Source: JAAZFZ01 sp035647435 (GTDB lineage: Bacteria > Bacillota > Clostridia > Oscillospirales > Acutalibacteraceae). Taken from it: a DNA stretch of 13,609 nt. A program made the position numbers and the translations under genes. Below are positions 6,107 to 13,609 of the stretch, piece after piece. The stretch covers positions 1-13,609 of the forward strand of contig DASRNM010000085.1 in the NCBI GenBank assembly GCA_035647435.1, given 5' to 3'. Position 1 is the first letter of the stretch. The number at the start of each line of letters is the position of its first letter. Under the pieces are notes generated by a model. It did no database searches and was not told the origin of the DNA. It saw nothing but the letters and a program-made list of their open reading frames with translations.

Positions 6107-7576
6107 CTATTTTGACTTTATAATGTTGCCAGAAGAATAGTCAAACTCAAGAAATTGCGGGAAATCACTGTTTGAGTGAATATAACACTGTTCGTCTGAT
6201 TTTGCGAGCCAAAGATAAAACTCCGTGTTGTTGCCGCTTATAGTCTGACCAACATGAGTCATGTTTTTTACAAACCATGTTTGTTCGGGCCATTTGCATG
6301 TGGAGGCATCTATAATTCTGTCGGGAGAAAGATGGTTATGCCCGCAGCCGATTGCTTGAACATAGTTTTCGATGAGTGTTTCACCAATAGGCGCACATGT
6401 AGCACCGGCACTAGTGTAAATCGTGTCAATTACAGTATCACTGTGCAGGTCATTGCCTTCGCCAATGGGCACGCCTTGGGAGTTATAGCTGGAAATAACA
6501 TAAAAATTAGTTCCGTTTGAAATAGCGTCATTTATAATATTCTCAACATTTAGCCTAACATTATAATGATAGTAGTCAATTTTTTCGATAAGAGCGGCAT
6601 TTTCATTTTCATCGAGTAATAAAGATTTAGCTTCATCATAATCCTTTTCGGGGATTAGTCCCCAAACACTGGGCATGTATGAAAACAAGGGTTTAACTAC
6701 ATCCTCAAGCATACGGTCGCCGTAGCTGTGAACAAAATCGTCAAGAAAACATTGAAGGCTGTCAAACACACAAACCTTATTCATTGTCTTGAGGACACAA
6801 CTGAACAAATTGCCTAAAGGCATCCTTTTAAGGTTTTGACAAATAAGACGAACAACACCATCAATATCAATGTCAAAGCGTCCAGTCAAAATATCGCCAA
6901 TCATCTCAACGCCGAAAAATGCAGAAGAGAGCATAACAAGGTTTTCTAAATCACCGCTGCCGAAGAGATGAAGATAAGCCGCAGTTACAATTCCACCCAT
7001 GCTTATAGAAATAAAGGAAACCTTGCTGTGGTTGGTTTCATCTTTAACATTTTGAACGAAATTGTTTAATTCCACCGCATGCTCCATAGGGTCAAGCCGC
7101 CAATCATAGACAAAGGCATAGACATGGTCATCACCAATTTGTTCTGCTGCCTTGGCTCCGAGCGCTTTTGTGGAGCTGAGGACACCCGTTCTATCATTGC
7201 TTGCCGCTGAGCCGTCATATCCGAAAGAAAAAATGTCATGTTTTGAGGTTCCGTCGGGGTTGCATTTAATGTATTCAAACATACTGTCAAAACAATCAAC
7301 TAAAGAGTTGAATGCACCGTCCCAATTTTTACCCACCAAATTACTGATAAGAGGAACGCTAGCTTTACCGATTGTGCCAATAATATCGTTTGCCGTAGGC
7401 GGAAATATTGTTTTTTCGTATTCAGTTGCGTGGTCTAAATATAGAGGGCTACTGTTCATGCCGGTAACAAAAATTAAAGGGGTGTTGCCACAATTGCATT
7501 CATTTACAGCAATGACAGGCAACCAGCACGTTAAAGAAAAAACTATTGATAAAACAACACAGATTGTTTTTTTCAT
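6107..7576 (-). CDS. Secreted LCAT-like alpha/beta hydrolase (lipase/acyltransferase-like)
   Basis: A 489-residue predicted secreted protein. Residues 1-23 are a signal peptide (MKK, hydrophobic core, cut probable after VIA). The mature part starts with PLIFVTGMNSSPLY (33-46), the first strand and oxyanion region of lipase-type alpha/beta hydrolases. YDWRLDP (157-163) is characteristic of the LCAT/phospholipid acyltransferase group. The nucleophile elbow is SISMGG (190-195), with Ser192 as nucleophile and Ser in place of the usual first Gly of GxSxG. Likely partners are Asp380 or Asp384 (HSDTVID) and His441 (KNMTHVG). Twelve cysteines in the mature chain are unusual for this kind of organism and suggest disulfides. 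The natural substrate (lipid ester, phospholipid, other acyl ester) is unknown. ATG 7576 has AAGG ten bases upstream; an extended -10 promoter and a terminator frame the gene as a single unit, divergent from the fucosidase operon. Confidence 0.8.
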   Translation of the reverse strand: MKKTICVVLSIVFSLTCWLPVIAVNECNCGNTPLIFVTGMNSSPLYLDHATEYEKTIFPPTANDIIGTIGKASVPLISNLVGKNWDGAFNSLVDCFDSMFEYIKCNPDGTSKHDIFSFGYDGSAASNDRTGVLSSTKALGAKAAEQIGDDHVYAFVYDWRLDPMEHAVELNNFVQNVKDETNHSKVSFISISMGGIVTAAYLHLFGSGDLENLVMLSSAFFGVEMIGDILTGRFDIDIDGVVRLICQNLKRMPLGNLFSCVLKTMNKVCVFDSLQCFLDDFVHSYGDRMLEDVVKPLFSYMPSVWGLIPEKDYDEAKSLLLDENENAALIEKIDYYHYNVRLNVENIINDAISNGTNFYVISSYNSQGVPIGEGNDLHSDTVIDTIYTSAGATCAPIGETLIENYVQAIGCGHNHLSPDRIIDASTCKWPEQTWFVKNMTHVGQTISGNNTEFYLWLAKSDEQCYIHSNSDFPQFLEFDYSSGNIIKSK

Positions 7577-7608
7577 ACGCTCACGACCTTATAATTAATT
7601 TTACAACG

Positions 7609-7636
7609 ATTATACCATAATATGCCGCGCAATCAA
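7609..7636 (-). promoter_or_regulatory. Promoter of the lipase-like gene (extended -10)
   Basis: On the minus strand, TTGATT (complement of 7631-7636) is followed after 16 bases by TATAAT (complement of 7609-7614; perfect), with TGG just upstream of it giving an extended -10 (TGnTATAAT). It lies ~33 bases before the start codon. Confidence 0.7.
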
Positions 7637-7668
7637 CGGTTAAGCGTTTACTTTATGGTCGAAATATG

Positions 7669-7696
7669 TTATCTTAATACTAATTGCACTTATAAT
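7669..7696 (+). promoter_or_regulatory. Possible promoter of the fucosidase-lon-engB-lysA operon
   Basis: A perfect -10 TATAAT (7691-7696) has only a weak -35 (TTATCT, 7669-7674, 16-base spacer). The leader to the TTG start is ~80 bases. Two TGACCA copies lie in that leader (7729-7734 and 7755-7760). A weak -35 may mean an activator is needed; that is an inference. Confidence 0.45.
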
Positions 7697-7780
7697 ATGT
7701 ATATAGTAAGTTGAGCGATTGCAAGCGATGACCAAATAGATTTTTAACGAAGTGTGACCATTTAAAGGGGAGGCATAATT

Positions 7781-9178
7781 TTGAAAAGAACAAAAGAAGA
7801 CTTAGTGCAAACTGCAGTAGGCATAGTGCCATCTGAAAGGCAGCTGAAGTGGCAGGAGCTTGAGTTTTATGCTTTCATTCATTTCGGAATGAATACCTTT
7901 ACGAATTCGGAGTTGGGCAACGGGGGGGAGAGCCCTAAATTGTTTAACCCCTCAAAACTAAACGCCGAACAGTGGGTTAAGATAATAAAAGCGGCAGGCA
8001 TGAGAGGCCTTATTCTAACGGCCAAGCACCATGACGGTTTTTGTCTTTGGCCGAGTGAATACACTGAACACAGCGTAAAAAACAGCCAGTGGAGAGACGG
8101 CAACGGTGACCTTGTCATGGAAGTGTCGCAGGCGTGCAAAAATCACGGAATTAAATTCGGAATATACCTTTCGCCGTGGGATAAGCATGAGCCGTCTTAC
8201 GGCGAGGGTGAAGCCTACAACGAGTTTTATAAAAACCAGCTAAAAGAGCTTTTAACAAACTATGGTGAGCTCTTTTGTGTTTGGATTGACGGAGCCTGCG
8301 GTAAAGACGAGGGCAGAAAACAGCAGTATGATTGGCAAGGGTATTTTGAAATTATTCGTCAATTGCAGCCCGAAGCTGTCATATCAATATGCGGCCCCGA
8401 TGTCAGATGGTGTGGAAACGAGGTCGGTGTGTGCAGAAAATCCGAATGGAGTGTAGTCCCCTCAAGCCTCTACCCCTTTAAATCAAACGAAAAAGAAAAG
8501 GGAAACATCATGATGCTTGATTTAGGTAGCCGTAAGGCATTGGGCAAGGCTAAAGAAAAAGAGCTTGTTTGGTACCCTGCAGAGGTCAATGTTTCAATCC
8601 GAAAAGGGTGGTTTTACCACAAGTCAGAGGACATAACTTTAAAACCCCTTTCAAAGCTTATGGAAATATATTATAATTCGGTCGGTGCAAATGCTAATAT
8701 GCTTTTAAATGTTCCGCCTAATGATGACGGTCTAATACCGGATAGAGATGCCGAAACTTTAATTTCAATGGGCGCACAGCTTGAATTCGATTTCAACGAA
8801 AACCTTGCCGAAGATTCTGAAATGACGGGCTCAGGTTGTCTTGACAATGAGCATTGCCCACAAATGGTTTTAACTGATAGCTTAGATGACTATTGGCATT
8901 CGGGAAATAATCCTGACAACCCTTGGATTATTCTTGATATGGGCGATGATTATGATATTGACAAGGTGGTTTTGAGAGAACACATCAGAACAGGTCAACA
9001 GATTGAAAAGTTCAGTCTTTATGGAGAAATAGGTGGCAAGTGGAAGAATCTTTTCAAAGGCACAGTTATAGGCGGCAAACGCATATGCCGTTTTAAAGAG
9101 GTCAGAGTGCAAAGAATTAAATTAGTCATAGAACAAACACGTTGCTTTGCAACAATTTCATCATTTGAAGCTTATTAA
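7781..9178 (+). CDS. Alpha-L-fucosidase, glycoside hydrolase family 29 (B-type-like)
   Basis: A 465-residue enzyme expected to release L-fucose from alpha-linked ends of oligosaccharides. The catalytic (beta/alpha) barrel spans ~15-335: EFYAFIHFGMNTFT (28-41), AKHHDGFCLWPS (81-92), FGIYLSPWD (126-134). The nucleophile Asp170 lies in WIDGA. Glu214 in CGNEVG is a likely acid/base, with a 44-residue spacing that resembles the 1,3/1,4-specific GH29-B enzymes. YPAEVNVSIRKGWFYH (265-280) is also family-typical. Residues ~345-465 look like a discoidin (F5/8 C)-type carbohydrate-binding domain: PWIILDMGDDYDIDKVVLRE near 381-400. No signal peptide is present, so the enzyme is probably cytoplasmic and acts on imported fucosylated glycans. 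The start is TTG at 7781, supported by GGGGAGG (7767-7773) seven bases before. It ends 25 bases before lon with no terminator between, so it is probably the first gene of that operon. Confidence 0.9.
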   Translation: MKRTKEDLVQTAVGIVPSERQLKWQELEFYAFIHFGMNTFTNSELGNGGESPKLFNPSKLNAEQWVKIIKAAGMRGLILTAKHHDGFCLWPSEYTEHSVKNSQWRDGNGDLVMEVSQACKNHGIKFGIYLSPWDKHEPSYGEGEAYNEFYKNQLKELLTNYGELFCVWIDGACGKDEGRKQQYDWQGYFEIIRQLQPEAVISICGPDVRWCGNEVGVCRKSEWSVVPSSLYPFKSNEKEKGNIMMLDLGSRKALGKAKEKELVWYPAEVNVSIRKGWFYHKSEDITLKPLSKLMEIYYNSVGANANMLLNVPPNDDGLIPDRDAETLISMGAQLEFDFNENLAEDSEMTGSGCLDNEHCPQMVLTDSLDDYWHSGNNPDNPWIILDMGDDYDIDKVVLREHIRTGQQIEKFSLYGEIGGKWKNLFKGTVIGGKRICRFKEVRVQRIKLVIEQTRCFATISSFEAY

Positions 9179-9203
9179 TAAGTGATTACCCCGGAGGTAT
9201 TAT

Positions 9204-11621
9204 ATGAATAAAAACGAAAACAATATTTTTGAAATGCCGCTTGTTGCGTTGAGAGGGCTTGTTGTCTTCCCAGATTCACGGTTGCATTTTGATGTTGGTC
9301 GAGATAAATCCATTGCAGCACTCAAAGCGGCAATGGGGGCTGATCAAGAGGTATTTTTGGTTGCTCAAAAAGGAATAGAAGTCGAAGATCCAATAGTTGA
9401 GGAGCTTTACAACATAGGAGTCATTGCGGCGGTTAAACAAGTTTTAAGATTACCCAACAGCGACAACTTTAGGGTTTACGTTGAGGGTAACGGGCGAGCC
9501 CAATTGTTGGAGATGGTTCAGCGCAAACCTTATTTTAAAGGTTTAGTGAAAAAGAAAAAGGATTCTGCTATAAGAGCGCAGGATAAAAATACCGAGGAGG
9601 CACTTGTTCGCAAAGCAAAAAGCCTTTTCGAGCTATATGCGTCAATAGCACCTCAGCTCCCGCCTGATTTAATTATATCGGTTATAAAACAAGACAAAGC
9701 GGGCCCACTATCTGATTATATTGCGGGCAATATTCCGCTTGCGTTTGAAAACAGACAACAGGTTTTAAACGAATTTAGTCCTTTAAAAAGGCTAGAGAAG
9801 CTGTGCGTTATCCTTGCTCACGAGTGTGAGGTGCTCAAAATAGAATCTGAAATCAGCAGCCGTGTGCAAGACCAGATTGACGAAAATCAAAAAGAGTATT
9901 ATCTTCGTGAGCAAATGAAAGCGATTTCAACCGAGCTAAATGACGGTTTTAATCCCGAGGATGAAATTGAGCAATTCCGTCTGGATATTAAGAAACTTCA
10001 TCTGCCGGAGGATGCTGAAAAAAAGCTTTTGCGTGAGTGTGACAAGCTTGAAAGAACATCCTCACAGTCTCCCGAGAGCATGGTTTCAAGGACATATATT
10101 GAAACATGCATTTCATTGCCATGGAACAAGTTTTCTAAGGACAAGCTGGATTTAAAGGCAACCCGAAAAATTCTTGACAACGACCATTATGGGCTTGAAA
10201 AGGTGAAGAATAGAATAGTAGAAATGCTTGCGGTTCGCAAGCTTTCCCCAGAAATAAAGGGGCAAATAATCTGCCTTATCGGGCCCCCCGGTGTCGGAAA
10301 AACCTCTGTTGCTCGTTCAATAGCAAGAGCAATGGGCAGAAAATATACGCGAATTTCCCTTGGAGGCATTCATAATGAGGCCGAAATTAGAGGGCACAGA
10401 AAAACCTATATCGGCTCAATGCCTGGCAGAATAATAAATGCAATGCAGTCCGCCGGAACATCGAACCCTTTGATTTTGCTCGATGAAGTGGACAAGCTTT
10501 GCAGTGATTTTAGAGGAGACCCTGCCTCTGCGCTGCTTGAGGTTATGGACGGCGAACAGAATTTTGCATTTAGAGACCATTACATTGAAATTCCGTTTGA
10601 CTTGAGCAAGGTTCTCTTTATAACCACGGCTAACGATACCTCAACAATTCCAGCACCTTTGCTCGACAGAATGGAAATAATTGAGCTTGGTAGCTATACT
10701 CACGAAGAAAAGTATAATATAGCTAAAAACCACCTTATCCCGAAACAAACGAAAAGACACGGGCTTTCGGGCAACAGTATCAGGATTGACAAGGAAGCTC
10801 TTAGAATAATCATTGACGGTTACACAAGGGAAGCGGGCGTCAGAAAGCTTGAGCAAACCATTGCTGCTGTGTGCAGAAAAGCGGCCGTAAAGGTTGCTGA
10901 TGGTGCAAAAAGAATAACCGTAAAAGCAAAGGACCTTGAAGAAATTCTTGGCCCAATAAAATATAGAAGAGAAAACCTTTCAAACAAAAATGAAATAGGA
11001 GCGGTCAACGGCCTTGCGTGGACAACCGTCGGAGGCGAAATGCTCAAAATCGAGGTTGCTGTTATGGACGGCACAGGCAAGCTTGAGCTAACCGGTTCTT
11101 TAGGCGATGTTATGAAAGAGTCCGCAAAAACTGCGGTTAGCTTAATCAGAACAAAGGCGGAAGAACTGAACATTGACAAGGCGTTTTATAAGAATAAGGA
11201 TATTCATATACATGTTCCTGAAGGTGCAGTGCCGAAGGACGGGCCATCTGCCGGGGTTACGATAACAACCGCACTTGCGTCTGCTTTGGCAAAATTGCCT
11301 GTAAGGGGTGACCTTGCAATGACGGGTGAAATAACGCTAACGGGCAAGGTGCTCACAATTGGCGGCTTGCGAGAAAAATCAATGGCAGCATACAGAGCGG
11401 GAATCAAAACTGTTCTTATTCCGAGGGACAACAAGAGTGATTTGGTAAAAGTCGACAAGGTTGTTTTAGATGTTATCGATTTTATTACGGTTTCTTCAAT
11501 AGATGAGGTGTTTGAAAACGCATTTATTAGGGAGAAAAAGCAACATTCGGAGGCGGAAGAGAGAAAGAGTATCCCCATTATTGAAAGTATCGAAAAAACC
11601 CGACCTTCAATAACACAGTAA
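9204..11621 (+). CDS. lon: ATP-dependent protease La (Lon)
   Basis: An 805-residue LonA-type protease that unfolds and degrades damaged and regulatory proteins in the cytoplasm as a hexamer. Domains in order: N-terminal LON substrate-binding domain (~10-205, with LPLxLRGLVVFP-like start at 11-24), a coiled helical region with YYLREQMKAI (232-241), and AAA+ ATPase. The ATPase has Walker A GPPGVGKT (360-367), Walker B LILLDE (423-428) and an Arg finger near R489 (LLDRME). The peptidase domain has catalytic Ser682 (in KDGPSAG) and Lys725 (in LREK), 43 residues apart as in E. coli Lon. A charged tail of ~30 residues (776-805) follows the peptidase fold. ATG 9204 has GGAGG at 9193-9197, six bases before. 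No stress operator is seen in the 25-base gap from the fucosidase gene, so its transcription probably comes from upstream or from within that gene. Confidence 0.98.
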   Translation: MNKNENNIFEMPLVALRGLVVFPDSRLHFDVGRDKSIAALKAAMGADQEVFLVAQKGIEVEDPIVEELYNIGVIAAVKQVLRLPNSDNFRVYVEGNGRAQLLEMVQRKPYFKGLVKKKKDSAIRAQDKNTEEALVRKAKSLFELYASIAPQLPPDLIISVIKQDKAGPLSDYIAGNIPLAFENRQQVLNEFSPLKRLEKLCVILAHECEVLKIESEISSRVQDQIDENQKEYYLREQMKAISTELNDGFNPEDEIEQFRLDIKKLHLPEDAEKKLLRECDKLERTSSQSPESMVSRTYIETCISLPWNKFSKDKLDLKATRKILDNDHYGLEKVKNRIVEMLAVRKLSPEIKGQIICLIGPPGVGKTSVARSIARAMGRKYTRISLGGIHNEAEIRGHRKTYIGSMPGRIINAMQSAGTSNPLILLDEVDKLCSDFRGDPASALLEVMDGEQNFAFRDHYIEIPFDLSKVLFITTANDTSTIPAPLLDRMEIIELGSYTHEEKYNIAKNHLIPKQTKRHGLSGNSIRIDKEALRIIIDGYTREAGVRKLEQTIAAVCRKAAVKVADGAKRITVKAKDLEEILGPIKYRRENLSNKNEIGAVNGLAWTTVGGEMLKIEVAVMDGTGKLELTGSLGDVMKESAKTAVSLIRTKAEELNIDKAFYKNKDIHIHVPEGAVPKDGPSAGVTITTALASALAKLPVRGDLAMTGEITLTGKVLTIGGLREKSMAAYRAGIKTVLIPRDNKSDLVKVDKVVLDVIDFITVSSIDEVFENAFIREKKQHSEAEERKSIPIIESIEKTRPSITQ

Positions 11622-11634
11622 GAGAGGAAACACA

Positions 11635-12228
11635 ATGAAATTTGATAAGTTCGATTTTGAGGCAGCGTTTGGTTTGTCCTCACAGCTTTTGCCTTCAACC
11701 GTCCCTGAGGTTGCGTTTGCAGGGCGTTCAAATGTGGGCAAATCATCCCTTTTAAATAAGATTTTAAATAGAAAAAGCCTTGCAAGGGTTAGTTCCGTGC
11801 CAGGCAAAACCATAACAATCAATTTTTATACTGCTGGAGATACTCGTTTGGTTGACTTGCCCGGTTACGGCTATGCGAAAGTATCCTTCAAAGAAAAGAA
11901 GCGTTGGTCGGAGCTTGTGGAGGGTTACTTTTCAACAAATAGGGATATCAGACTTGTTGTTCAGTTAACAGATATGCGGCACAAGCTGACAGATGATGAC
12001 CATGTGATGCTTGATTATCTCAGCAGAACTGGTTACCATTTCATTATTGTAATGACTAAAAGCGACAAGCTTAACAAGAGCGGAAGAGAAAAGCGCCTTG
12101 AAGAAATAAAAACAGAGCTTAATTATCTTGAAGAAGTTGAAATTATTCCTTTTTCCGCAAAGACGGGAGAAGGGGCGGATAAAATAAGAATAGCTATAGA
12201 AAAGGCAGTTTCAAACAAGGGAGAGTGA
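11635..12228 (+). CDS. engB: Ribosome biogenesis GTP-binding protein EngB (YsxC/YihA)
   Basis: A 197-residue TrmE-Era-EngA-EngB-family GTPase needed for assembly of the 50S ribosomal subunit. The G motifs are all present: G1 GRSNVGKS (30-37), G2 Thr59 in PGKTITINF, G3 DLPG (74-77, in DLPGYGYAKV, a signature of this family), G4 TKSD (141-144) and G5 SAK (174-176). The G2 region reads PGKTITINFY instead of the more common PGRTQxINFF, a mild difference. ATG 11635 has GAGAGG (11622-11627) seven bases before. The gene starts 13 bases after lon and ends six bases before lysA, so it is translated from the same transcript. The lon-engB order is the same as in Bacillus (lonA-ysxC). Confidence 0.97.
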   Translation: MKFDKFDFEAAFGLSSQLLPSTVPEVAFAGRSNVGKSSLLNKILNRKSLARVSSVPGKTITINFYTAGDTRLVDLPGYGYAKVSFKEKKRWSELVEGYFSTNRDIRLVVQLTDMRHKLTDDDHVMLDYLSRTGYHFIIVMTKSDKLNKSGREKRLEEIKTELNYLEEVEIIPFSAKTGEGADKIRIAIEKAVSNKGE

Positions 12229-12234
12229 AAGAAA

Positions 12235-13533
12235 ATGTATGTATCGGACTGCATTGACATCAATAACGAGGGCCATTTGACAATAGGTGGTTATGACACA
12301 GTTAAGATTGCTAAAGAATTCGGCACACCTGTCTATGTAATGGACGAAAACCAAATCAGAAAGAATTGTCGTGAATTTGTAAAGTCGATTGATGATAATT
12401 ACTCAGGTAAGGGCATGGCGCTCTATGCGTGCAAGGCATTTTGCTGCAAAGAAATGTGTAAAATAATTGAGCAGGAGGGCATGGGGCTTGATGTTGTTTC
12501 AGGCGGTGAGCTTTTCACAGCAATCAGTGCAGGCTTTCCTGCCGAGAAGATATATTTCCATGGCAACAATAAGACAAAAAAAGAGCTAAAACAAGCTATA
12601 AAATACGGTGTAGGCAAAATTGTTGTCGACAATATTTATGAACTTGAAGATCTAAACACTTTAGCACAAAAGGCAGACATAAAGGTCAAAATTCTTATGC
12701 GCATAAAGCCAGGCATTGACGCACATACCCATGATTTCATAAGAACAGGTCAAATAGATTCAAAGTTTGGCTTTGCACTTGAAACAGGCGAGGCAATGGA
12801 GGCCGTGAAGAAAGCGGCGTCAATGAGCAATGTTGAACTTGTTGGTGTTCATTGTCACATTGGTTCACAAATTTTTGATATAGACCCGTTTGAGCTTGCG
12901 GCGGAGTTGATGATTGGGTTTATTGCTAAAATCAAGGCGGAAACAAGCCTTGAGCTTGGGGAGTTAAACCTTGGCGGTGGTTTTGGGATTAAATACATGG
13001 AAACAGACAAGCCACGCCCCCTAACCGAATACATGCAGAATGTTGCAAAGGTTGTTAATGAACATTCAAAGAAATTTGATATTAAAACACCGTTTATTCT
13101 TATTGAGCCCGGCAGGTCGATAGTAGGCCCTGCAGGAATTACGCTTTACACTGTCGGCGGCGTCAAGAACATACCCGGTATTCGCACCTATGTTTCAGTT
13201 GACGGCGGTATGGTTGACAATCCACGCTATATCTTATATCAAGCACAATATGAGATTTTGTGTGCGAACAAGGCAAATGAAGAAAGGTCACAAACGGTAA
13301 CAATAGCAGGTAAATGTTGCGAGAGTGGCGATCTTGTTCAAGAGAACACAAAAATTCAAAGGGTTGAAAAAGGTGACATATTAGCAGTGCTCTCAACAGG
13401 GGCTTATAACCATTCAATGGCATCTAATTACAACAGAATTGGAAGGCCACCTGTCGTCATGATAAAAGACGGCAAGGCGAGAGTTGTTGTTAAGGGCGAA
13501 ACCTATGAGGATTTAATCAGGAACGATATATAA
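12235..13533 (+). CDS. lysA: Diaminopimelate decarboxylase
   Basis: A 432-residue PLP enzyme of the alanine racemase-like fold type III that converts meso-diaminopimelate to L-lysine and CO2, the last step of lysine synthesis. The PLP lysine is K67 (in YACKA). Family motifs follow: HCHIGSQ (206-212), the phosphate-binding glycine loop GGGFG (247-251), EPGRSIVG (291-298), catalytic Cys362 in CESGD (362-366, active-site Cys from the partner subunit), and GAYNHSMASNYN (389-400). The full family length is present, so it looks intact. It starts six bases after engB, with AAGGGAG at 12217-12223 inside the engB end as the ribosome site (11-base spacing, a little long). A strong terminator follows. 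There is no room for a lysine riboswitch in front of it; lysine control, if any, would have to act elsewhere. Confidence 0.97.
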   Translation: MYVSDCIDINNEGHLTIGGYDTVKIAKEFGTPVYVMDENQIRKNCREFVKSIDDNYSGKGMALYACKAFCCKEMCKIIEQEGMGLDVVSGGELFTAISAGFPAEKIYFHGNNKTKKELKQAIKYGVGKIVVDNIYELEDLNTLAQKADIKVKILMRIKPGIDAHTHDFIRTGQIDSKFGFALETGEAMEAVKKAASMSNVELVGVHCHIGSQIFDIDPFELAAELMIGFIAKIKAETSLELGELNLGGGFGIKYMETDKPRPLTEYMQNVAKVVNEHSKKFDIKTPFILIEPGRSIVGPAGITLYTVGGVKNIPGIRTYVSVDGGMVDNPRYILYQAQYEILCANKANEERSQTVTIAGKCCESGDLVQENTKIQRVEKGDILAVLSTGAYNHSMASNYNRIGRPPVVMIKDGKARVVVKGETYEDLIRNDI

Positions 13534-13537
13534 ATGC

Positions 13538-13568
13538 AAAGGAGTAGGGGATAACCCTACTCCTTTTA
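13538..13568 (+). terminator. Operon terminator after lysA
   Basis: AAAGGAGTAGGG (13538-13549) and CCCTACTCCTTT (13555-13566) are a perfect 12-bp stem with a five-base loop (GATAA), followed by T and then AAT. It begins four bases after the lysA stop codon, and is the only strong terminator in the 7.7-13.6 kb stretch. Confidence 0.92.
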
Positions 13569-13578
13569 ATACCTATAA

Positions 13579-13607
13579 TTGACAGCGAAATGCTACAATG
13601 ATATAAT
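13579..13607 (+). promoter_or_regulatory. Consensus sigma-A promoter at the right edge
   Basis: TTGACA (13579-13584) and TATAAT (13602-13607) are both perfect, with the optimal 17-base spacer. TGA directly before TATAAT (13599-13601) gives an extended -10 as well. It points out of the window, so the gene it serves is not seen. Such strength is typical of rRNA/tRNA or other highly expressed units. Confidence 0.85.
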
Positions 13608-13609
13608 GT

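Noticed and set aside
7152..7598. A 148-codon plus-strand open frame inside the lipase-like gene
   Set aside because: It is antisense to a gene with a signal peptide, catalytic motifs, promoter and terminator; it shows no family features.
11204..11785. A 193-codon minus-strand open frame across the lon/engB junction
   Set aside because: It is antisense to two clearly conserved genes and has no ribosome site or motif.
12180..12240. A lysine riboswitch (L-box) before lysA
   Set aside because: Only six bases separate engB and lysA, so there is no leader to hold one, and no L-box pattern was seen before the operon.

Overview
The window looks like a chromosomal segment of a low-to-moderate GC Gram-positive bacterium, most likely an anaerobic clostridium of the gut or a similar habitat. 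The evidence is strong purine-rich ribosome binding sites (several with TTG starts), sigma-A type promoters, hairpin-plus-T-run terminators, the lon-engB gene pair known from Firmicutes, and intracellular glycosidases of types common in host- or plant-glycan users. I cannot name the species from sequence alone.

Layout. Positions 1-614 are the tail of an rRNA operon: the 3' end of 23S rRNA, a short spacer, 5S rRNA and tRNA-Asn(GUU) with an encoded CCA, closed by a terminator at 623-652. Next come six mostly single-gene transcription units in changing orientation: a cytoplasmic BNR/sialidase-like protein (+), a TetR-family regulator (-) divergent from a TetR-neighbouring ABC exporter half-transporter (+), an EamA-type drug/metabolite transporter (+), an Amidase_3 cell-wall amidase (-), and a secreted, cysteine-rich LCAT-like alpha/beta hydrolase (-). 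From about 7.65 kb to 13.57 kb there is a likely four-gene operon on the + strand: GH29 alpha-L-fucosidase, lon, engB, lysA, with gaps of 25, 13 and 6 bases and a perfect 12-bp terminator stem at the end. The window closes with a consensus promoter (TTGACA, 17 bases, TATAAT with an extended -10) firing out of the right edge.

How the genes work together. The TetR regulator and the ABC exporter share a 150-base divergent control region holding a promoter for each and a 19-bp palindrome between them, a classic local repressor/exporter arrangement. The sialidase-like protein and the fucosidase both lack signal peptides, so if they are enzymes they act on imported oligosaccharides. The amidase (no export signal) and the lipase-like protein (clear signal peptide) are separate units, each with its own terminator. 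Lon (protein quality control), EngB (50S assembly) and LysA (last step of lysine synthesis) are core genes, and the fucosidase appears to be joined upstream of them.

I found no mobile element, CRISPR array, phage module or clearly undescribed system. The items most worth checking are the TetR/ABC operator, the coupling of a glycosidase to lon, the cysteine-rich hydrolase with an unusual nucleophile motif, and the palindrome over the amidase start.
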